Origin: Luedemannella flava
Lineage (GTDB): Bacteria; Actinomycetota; Actinomycetes; Mycobacteriales; Micromonosporaceae
NCBI RefSeq assembly: GCF_039528515.1
Contig: NZ_BAAALT010000009.1
Coordinates: forward strand, 82,749 to 146,748
Direction of reading: 5' to 3'
Length of the DNA: 64,000 nucleotides
A program made the translations under genes and the position numbers. Below are positions 58,868 to 64,000 of this stretch, in pieces. Each line of letters begins with the position of its first letter. Position 1 is the stretch's first letter. The notes below the pieces were generated by a model. It was not told where the DNA came from. It worked only from the letters and a program-made list of their open reading frames with translations, and made no database searches.

Positions 58868-59821
58868 GTGGGGTCGAGGGAACAACAGGACGACGATCCG
58901 TTGCGGCAGTTGGAGGAGTGGGGGCGGGGCGCCGAGCGGCGCGTACGCCGCGCCCACCTCCGCCGGCGCCTGACGCGGATCCTGACGTGGCCACTGCGGC
59001 CCGTGCTACGGCCGGGCCACATCGTGGCGATCCTCGTCGTCGCGGTGGTAGGTGGGTTCGTCTGGGTCAACCGGCCCGCGATGTTCAGCCCCGCGGGTGG
59101 CGAGCCCGGCTACGTGGCGCCGAGCGTGCCGGCCGGCCTTACCGCGTCGGCCGCTCCGTCGGGGCCGTTCGCCGGCACGCCGGCCGCCCATTGGGCCGAG
59201 GGAGCCGCGGGCATCGCGTTGCCCGCGGCGACCGCCGTCAACGGCTTCTCGAAGGCGCAGGTGGCCGACGACCTCGCCGCTGTCCGCGCGGCGCTGGTAG
59301 CGGCCCGCCTCGACCACCGGCTCCTCGTCGATCACGACATGTCCGCGTTTCTGAAGCTTGTGGCGCCCAGAACCCGCGGATATCTCACCGACTACTACGA
59401 GGACGGCGAAGGGCTGTCCATCGTCACCGTGGTGGGCAGGGACAAACCGCTGAGCGAGCTCGCGCCGCGCGTCAAGGGGAAGCTCTCGTTCCGTTCCGTC
59501 ACCGACAACCGCGGTCGGCGGATTCTCGAGGTCATCAGCAACTTCGTCTGGGTGTACGCCTTCGCGGACGGGCAGGTGGCCCTGATCCACGACCGGGTCC
59601 AGTGGCGCTTCTACCGCGCCGGCGACGTGCGCACCGCGGATCTGGGACCGCGGCCGTACCGGTGGAGTGCGTACTGGCACAACATCGACTGCGCCGCCAT
59701 GGAGCGAGGCGTCCTGGCGCCACCGGGCACAGCCCCCACGAACGGCGTGCCGGTCACCGAGAACCCCGACAACTACTACGACCCCGACCATCCCATGGAG
59801 ATCCCCGACACGTGTTCATAA
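58868..59821 (+). CDS. membrane-anchored hypothetical protein
   Basis: A 317-residue protein from GTG 58868. A basic cytoplasmic N-terminus (RRVRRAHLRRRLTRIL) leads to one transmembrane helix (HIVAILVVAVVGGFVWV, about 50-68); the rest is outside. The outer domain has an alpha/beta pattern with paired cysteines (NIDCAAMERG and IPDTCS at the end) that may bridge. No family recognised. Ends before a hairpin shared with the convergent GH10 gene. Confidence 0.65.
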   Translation: MGSREQQDDDPLRQLEEWGRGAERRVRRAHLRRRLTRILTWPLRPVLRPGHIVAILVVAVVGGFVWVNRPAMFSPAGGEPGYVAPSVPAGLTASAAPSGPFAGTPAAHWAEGAAGIALPAATAVNGFSKAQVADDLAAVRAALVAARLDHRLLVDHDMSAFLKLVAPRTRGYLTDYYEDGEGLSIVTVVGRDKPLSELAPRVKGKLSFRSVTDNRGRRILEVISNFVWVYAFADGQVALIHDRVQWRFYRAGDVRTADLGPRPYRWSAYWHNIDCAAMERGVLAPPGTAPTNGVPVTENPDNYYDPDHPMEIPDTCS

Positions 59822-59824
59822 CGG

Positions 59825-59860
59825 GACGCGGCCCCCCACCAGGCGGTGGAGGGCCACGTC
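59825..59860. terminator. hairpin between convergent genes
   Basis: Arms near 59825-59840 and 59845-59860 pair imperfectly (about 13 of 16). It would stop both the hypothetical gene and the GH10 gene. Confidence 0.5.
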
Positions 59861-59877
59861 CGGCTAACGGTCGTGGG

Positions 59878-62800
59878 TCAGCTGGTGAGCTTCCACGGGC
59901 CGTTGGGCGTACCCGGTGTGTCGTTACGGGTCCACCACTGCGCCACGTACGTCCTGCCCTCGTACACCACGGTGTCGCCCGCGTTGTAGATGCCGGACGG
60001 AGTCCACAGCGTCGCGCCGTCCGGCGCGGTCGCGATCTCCGACCACGGGCCGTTGGTCGCGCCCGGCTTCTGGTTGCGGGTCCACCACTGGGCCACGTAC
60101 GTCTTGCCCTCGTACACCACGGTGTCGCCGGTGTTGAAGATCCGCGACGGGGTCCAGAGCGTCGAGCCGTCGTCGGCCGTGGCGATCTGCTGCCACGCGC
60201 CGTACGGGTCGCCCGGCTTCTGCGTGGTCTTCTTCGTCCACGCCAGCCAGAACTTGCCGTCGTAGGTCACCCAGTCGCCGGCGTTGTACGTCGTGCCGGA
60301 CTTCCAGGCCGGCACGGCCGAGCCGACCAGTTTGCCTACGCCCCAGCGGGCGGTGGTCTGGTAGCCCGTGCCCGTCGGCTCGGCCCACGAGTGCACCGCG
60401 GTGCGCGCGCCGGCCGTGCCGTCGTTGACCTGGAAGTCCAGGCCCTGGAACGTGCCGTTGCCGCCCTCGCCGGCCAGGGTGATGGCCGCCTCGACGACGT
60501 AGCCGGTGTCGGTCAGCTTCGTCGCGCTGCGCAGGCGGGCCTCCTGGGCGGCCGCGTCGCCCGTACCGAAGGTGTGGAGGTTGTTGACGTTGATCCGCAT
60601 CTGCGTGTCCTCGGCCCGGTAGGAGCCGTGCTTCGCGTTGCCCGGATCGACGAACAGCTCCACCGAGTCCTGCTCGTACGCGTTCGACGACGACACGTCG
60701 ATGGTCGGATCGGTCACCGTGGCCAGGACGTACAGGGTGTCGTTCTGCCACAGGGTGCGCACGTCCGCGGTCGCCCCGTCGGCGGCACCGGACTGGACCT
60801 TCTCGGTCCGCACGACCTTCGCGTCGGCCCAGAACTCGTCGACCGTACCGTCGATCTTCGGCGCCTGGCGGGCCTGCACGACCTGCAGGTACGACAACGG
60901 CTCGAGGAACGACAGGCTGCCCAGGGCACCCGGCGAGTTCCATGCCGCCACAACCTCATCACCATCGAGTACGCGCACGTCGAGGCTGCCCGTGCCGCCC
61001 TGTGCGACGTCGGTGTGCGGCAGGTGCACGACCGCCCGCCAACCGTCGCCGTCGGTGTCGACCACGCCCTGAGCGCCGCCGGTGCCGTCCCTACGGAGCG
61101 TCAGCTCCTTGCCGGCGTACGCGAACTCCACGGCGTCGGACGCGTCGTCGGCCACCGTGACCAGGACGGTCAGGTGGTCGGCGGTCCACCGCAGGCCGAA
61201 TGAGGCGTCCCCGTCGCCGATCTTGACCGGCGGCAGCTGCTTCCACTCGACCGCGCCGAACGCGTCGGCGTCCAGGGCGACGTCGCCGCCGAAGACGTTC
61301 GCCGTACGCAGGCGCGCCGGCAGGTGCTCCGGGTCGGCGACGCCGTAGTAGGCCGGCTTCGCCTGCAGCTGCCCGTCGAACAGCAGCGGGGCCTGCTCCG
61401 CCCGCCAGGAGCGGGTGTCGTTGATGCCCCAGACCGTGGCCGAGAACAGCTCGTGCTCCCGGAACACCTTGAACGCGTCCCGGTAGAAGTAGCCCTGGTC
61501 GATGGTCTGCGCCTGGGTGATCGGGGTGGCGAGCGTGACGTCGAGCTCGGTCACCGCCTGCACCACCGGCAGGTCCTCGAACCGGTCCAGCGCGCCGTCG
61601 AGCGAGCTGATCGGGGTGGTCATGCTGAGGTGCATCTGGTGGCCCACGCCGTCCACGGGGACGTTGCGGGCGAGCAGGCGCTGCACGAGCGCGTGGTAGC
61701 GGTCCTGCTTGCCGTCCTGCTCGGAGTTGTAGTCGTTGATGAACAGCTTCACCGGACGGGTGACCCCGCTGGCCGCGTGGTCGACGTTGAACGCCTGGTC
61801 GGCGTACTGGAAGGCCAGGTCGATGTGGTCCTCGCCGAGGATCCGGAAGTACTCGCTGCGGCGCAGGCCGTCCGGGTTCTCGGGGGTGTCGGCGACGACC
61901 TCGTTGACCACGTCGAACGCGACGATCGGGTTGGTGGCGCTGCCGAACTTGCCGTAGTTGGTGGCGAGCCAGTTCGCCACCTTGTTGATGTGGTCCTTCA
62001 GGCGCTGGCTCAGGACCGCCCTACCGGTCGCGTCGGCCGGCAGCGGGTTGCCCGCGTCATCCTGGAAGAACCAGTCCGGCGTCTGCGCGTACCACAGCAG
62101 CGTGTGCCCGTAGACCCGCAGGTCGTTGTCCCGCGCGAAGTCCATCAGGGCGATCGCGTCCGAGCTCGGCCGGAAGTTGCGGTCCGCGTCGTACCAGGCC
62201 TCGGGCTTGAAGTGGTTCTCCGGGGTGATCTGGTCGAAGTGCTTGAGGGTCAGCTTCCCGGGGTTGCCGACCGTCTCGCGGCTGTCGATCGCCACGCCGA
62301 CCGGGAAGTCGAGGGCGTCCTTGATCGGCGTGATGTCCTCGACCACGCTCGGCTGCGTGGTGATCGAGATGTCGTCGATCAGGTACGTGTACGCCACGTT
62401 CGGGTCGAGGTTGCTGGTGCCGATGTAGAGCTGCAGCGTCGTGGGGTCGGTGCCCGACGGCGCCGAGCCCGGCGCGGTCCACTCGGCCGTGACGGTGGAC
62501 CACGCGTCCGCCGTCATCGTGGTGTTACCGATCCACTCGTACTGCGGCTTCATCACGAAGCGCACCCCCGCGGACCCGGGCGTACCCGCGGCCAGGCGTG
62601 CCTTCATCGAGATCGTGTACGTCTTGCCGGTCTGGAACAGGCCGGTCGGGCTCTGCAGGCCGACGTAGTCCGCGTCGCGGTCGTTGACGCTGAGCACCTT
62701 GCCGCCGTCCGGGCCGTCGACCACGGTCAGCGTGCCGGAGCCGCCGCCGCTCTGCGTCCAGGCGCCGGTGGTGCCGTCCTCGAAGTCGACGGAGCTCACC

Positions 62801-63390
62801 ACGGTCGCCGGCGGGGTCGTCGGCGTTCCGGTGACGGTCACGTCGTCGAGCAGGAACGGGGTGGTCCCCTCGGCCTCGACGTAGAGCGAGGCGTCGCTCA
62901 CGCCGGCCGGGAAGGTGTAGCTGCCGCCGATCTGCACCCACGTGCCCGCGGTGGTCGCGACGCTGCCGCCGATCCAGTCGTAGCTGTTGGAGCTGCCGTC
63001 GGCCGGGGTGCGCTGCACGGTGAAGTGGACACCCGCGGAGCCCTCGGTGCCCGCCGGGAGCTTCACCCAGCCGGTCACGTTGTAGGTGCCGCCGGCCCGA
63101 AACATATCGGTAGCGTTGGTGGCGGGTCCGTTCCAGTTGTCGGTCCGACCGGTGACCGACAGGCTGTGCGAGCCGCCGTGCGCCTCGTCCGCGAGCGCCA
63201 GGGTCACCGGGCCCCGCGCACCCCACGGGGTGTACGTGGACTCAAAGTCGTTGGACAACAACACCGTGTCAGCCGCGCTGGCGGAAGCTGGGGCGAGTCC
63301 GATCAAAAGGATCGCGCTGGCGGCGACCACGATAGGGCGACGTATTGATCGTCGCGGTGAGGTAATTCGATGCCGATTGATAAGACGCAC
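59878..63390 (-). CDS. large secreted multimodular GH10 xylanase
   Basis: About 1170 residues. GTG 63390 is preferred because GGAG at 63400-63397 is correctly spaced; ATG 63402 is four codons upstream. Order: signal peptide (about 1-40), two CBM22-like domains (about 45-345), GH10 (about 350-690; acid/base Glu in FDVVNEVVAD near 497, nucleophile in AVTELDVTLA near 614), CBM9-like beta domains (about 700-1010, IDGTVDEFWADA and DSVELFVD), and three CBM5/12 repeats (W-x(4)-Y/F-x-x-GD-x-V-x-Y-x-G-K) at the end. Chitin-binding-type modules on a xylanase are unusual. A perfect xylanase box lies upstream. Confidence 0.95.
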   Translation of the reverse strand: MRLINRHRITSPRRSIRRPIVVAASAILLIGLAPASASAADTVLLSNDFESTYTPWGARGPVTLALADEAHGGSHSLSVTGRTDNWNGPATNATDMFRAGGTYNVTGWVKLPAGTEGSAGVHFTVQRTPADGSSNSYDWIGGSVATTAGTWVQIGGSYTFPAGVSDASLYVEAEGTTPFLLDDVTVTGTPTTPPATVVSSVDFEDGTTGAWTQSGGGSGTLTVVDGPDGGKVLSVNDRDADYVGLQSPTGLFQTGKTYTISMKARLAAGTPGSAGVRFVMKPQYEWIGNTTMTADAWSTVTAEWTAPGSAPSGTDPTTLQLYIGTSNLDPNVAYTYLIDDISITTQPSVVEDITPIKDALDFPVGVAIDSRETVGNPGKLTLKHFDQITPENHFKPEAWYDADRNFRPSSDAIALMDFARDNDLRVYGHTLLWYAQTPDWFFQDDAGNPLPADATGRAVLSQRLKDHINKVANWLATNYGKFGSATNPIVAFDVVNEVVADTPENPDGLRRSEYFRILGEDHIDLAFQYADQAFNVDHAASGVTRPVKLFINDYNSEQDGKQDRYHALVQRLLARNVPVDGVGHQMHLSMTTPISSLDGALDRFEDLPVVQAVTELDVTLATPITQAQTIDQGYFYRDAFKVFREHELFSATVWGINDTRSWRAEQAPLLFDGQLQAKPAYYGVADPEHLPARLRTANVFGGDVALDADAFGAVEWKQLPPVKIGDGDASFGLRWTADHLTVLVTVADDASDAVEFAYAGKELTLRRDGTGGAQGVVDTDGDGWRAVVHLPHTDVAQGGTGSLDVRVLDGDEVVAAWNSPGALGSLSFLEPLSYLQVVQARQAPKIDGTVDEFWADAKVVRTEKVQSGAADGATADVRTLWQNDTLYVLATVTDPTIDVSSSNAYEQDSVELFVDPGNAKHGSYRAEDTQMRINVNNLHTFGTGDAAAQEARLRSATKLTDTGYVVEAAITLAGEGGNGTFQGLDFQVNDGTAGARTAVHSWAEPTGTGYQTTARWGVGKLVGSAVPAWKSGTTYNAGDWVTYDGKFWLAWTKKTTQKPGDPYGAWQQIATADDGSTLWTPSRIFNTGDTVVYEGKTYVAQWWTRNQKPGATNGPWSEIATAPDGATLWTPSGIYNAGDTVVYEGRTYVAQWWTRNDTPGTPNGPWKLTS

Positions 63391-63528
63391 GATGATCTCC
63401 ATGCACGGCAGGTGGTGGAAAGGAGAGTGATGGATGCCGCCGGCGTTAATGCGCCGGTACGTGAGGACGCGGGGATGTTATCCAGGTCAACCGAAAATCG
63501 TCGAGAGCCCTGGGGGTCCATTTTCGAT

Positions 63529-63539
63529 CGAAACTTTCG
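63529..63539 (-). promoter_or_regulatory. perfect CGAAACTTTCG xylanase box
   Basis: The 11-base palindrome lies about 140 bases upstream of the GH10 start and overlaps the 12-base palindrome TTTCGATCGAAA (63522-63533). Sequences of this type (CGAAAnTTTCG) precede actinomycete xylanase genes and are linked to induction by xylan. Confidence 0.75.
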
Positions 63540-63585
63540 ATGTCGATGAATGCCGTTGAATCTGATCAAGCAAGATCAGGACAAA

Positions 63586-64000
63586 ATGTCATCTACGGTT
63601 GATGTCATGAACGCGCTGCTGAGCACCCTGACCGAGGCGGAGCTCGCGTTGGTCCGCGAGTCCGAGCGGGACAGCATCGTCGACGCCGACGAGGACACCC
63701 TCGTGGACCTCCACACGCGGGTCCGCCGCGCCCGCAACAAATACGTGGGCATGTACCGCCGGCAGGCCAGCGCCCGGGTCGCCGAGCACGGCGGTCGGGG
63801 CAAGGCGCGACCGAAGAACCTGCGCAACGCCGAGAAGGCGGAGATCTTCGAGGACGCGCTGGCCCGGGTCAGCCGGCAGCTCGCCGTCGCCGCCAAGCGC
63901 AGCGCCATGGAGCTGCGCGCCGAGCGCCTCGCCGCCGCGCGCGAGGCGCGCAACATGGCCCCGCCCACGGCGACCCGGTCCGCGACGTCGCGGCGCGGCG
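63586..64000 (+). CDS. conserved hypothetical protein, 3' end missing
   Basis: The frame from ATG 63586 (AGGA 5 bases upstream; ATG 63607 also in frame) is open to the end of the window, at least 138 residues. MSSTVDVMNALLSTL is followed by acidic LVRESERDSIVDADEDTL and a long Arg/Ala/Glu helix (ARVSRQLAVAAKRSAMELRAERLAAAREARN). No known domain. It is divergent from the GH10 gene. Confidence 0.6.
   Translation, partial: MSSTVDVMNALLSTLTEAELALVRESERDSIVDADEDTLVDLHTRVRRARNKYVGMYRRQASARVAEHGGRGKARPKNLRNAEKAEIFEDALARVSRQLAVAAKRSAMELRAERLAAAREARNMAPPTATRSATSRRG

Noticed and set aside
58846..63348. Long plus-strand frames over the GH10 gene and the gene at 58868
   Set aside because: GH10 catalytic motifs are clear on the reverse strand and the hypothetical at 58868 uses another frame; the alternatives are Arg/Pro-rich shadows.
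1..64000. CRISPR arrays, prophage modules, rRNA genes
   Set aside because: No regularly spaced short repeats, no phage structural genes and no rRNA sequence were seen; the holin-like gene pairs with DUF3618 as in non-phage loci.

Overview
High-GC actinobacterial chromosome. The gene style (many GTG starts, proteasome activator Bpa, DUF5926, Tat and lipoprotein signals, CGAAA-TTTCG xylanase boxes, many secreted CBM13 enzymes) suggests Micromonosporaceae, for example an Actinoplanes relative. This is an inference from gene content, not a database match.

Region 1 (1-26.6 kb) is mostly housekeeping or core accessory DNA. It holds an anti-sigma-type ATPase fragment, DUF5926, a NERD-like protein, a PAS protein, an ACT-domain protein next to prephenate dehydratase (pheA), AIM24, a zincin, OsmC, a dinucleotide-binding reductase, two GNATs, seryl-tRNA synthetase, a HAD phosphatase, bpa, a Tat lipoprotein binding protein, a methyltransferase opposite a GT2 glycosyltransferase, a beta-lactamase-fold hydrolase, a quinone oxidoreductase, tRNA-Ser(UGA), small membrane proteins, a membrane/GntR operon, a secreted metzincin, a DUF1851/GNAT pair, a copper amine oxidase, an iron-box-controlled FhuF-like protein, an unusual HTH-peptide deformylase fusion and a CPBP protease.

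Region 2 (26.7-33.8 kb) holds two tandem secreted proteins of about 1,180 residues. Each is built from about twelve carboxypeptidase-regulatory-like beta modules, and their 3' thirds are almost identical in DNA. Each is followed by a strong GC-rich terminator.

Region 3 (34.0-38.2 kb) has tRNA-Ser(GCU) and tRNA-Arg(ACG) followed by a decayed island of about 3.9 kb. The 3' end of tRNA-Arg is duplicated at 38164-38197 (33 of 34 bases), which marks an integration scar. Between the repeats are an IS5-like element with a stop-interrupted transposase, a frameshifted DUF1877 gene whose stop codon lies in the IS end, an unknown small gene, a PadR/membrane gene remnant and a frameshifted fragment of an AspBHI-type modification-dependent restriction enzyme. 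No integrase is visible.

Region 4 (38.6-63.4 kb) is a polysaccharide-degrading locus: GH10-CBM13-GH62, a CBM13-FN3-FN3-PQQ sugar dehydrogenase, GH6, a CE1/PHB-depolymerase-like esterase with CBM13, GH2-CBM13, and a large GH10 enzyme with CBM22-like, CBM9-like and CBM5/12 modules. Candidate control sites are a CebR-like box before GH6, a LacI-type site on the ribosome binding site of the first GH10, and perfect CGAAACTTTCG boxes. Unrelated genes are interspersed (DUF3618/holin pair, MerR, YcxB-like, SIMPL, a beta-helix protein, a lipoprotein, MazG-like). Together the enzymes would cut cellulose and arabinoxylan, strip side chains and oxidise released sugars outside the cell.

Several weakly constrained genes carry single-base frameshifts, and GH62 has one N at a point where conserved sequence appears to be missing. 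Some broken genes may therefore be sequencing or assembly errors.
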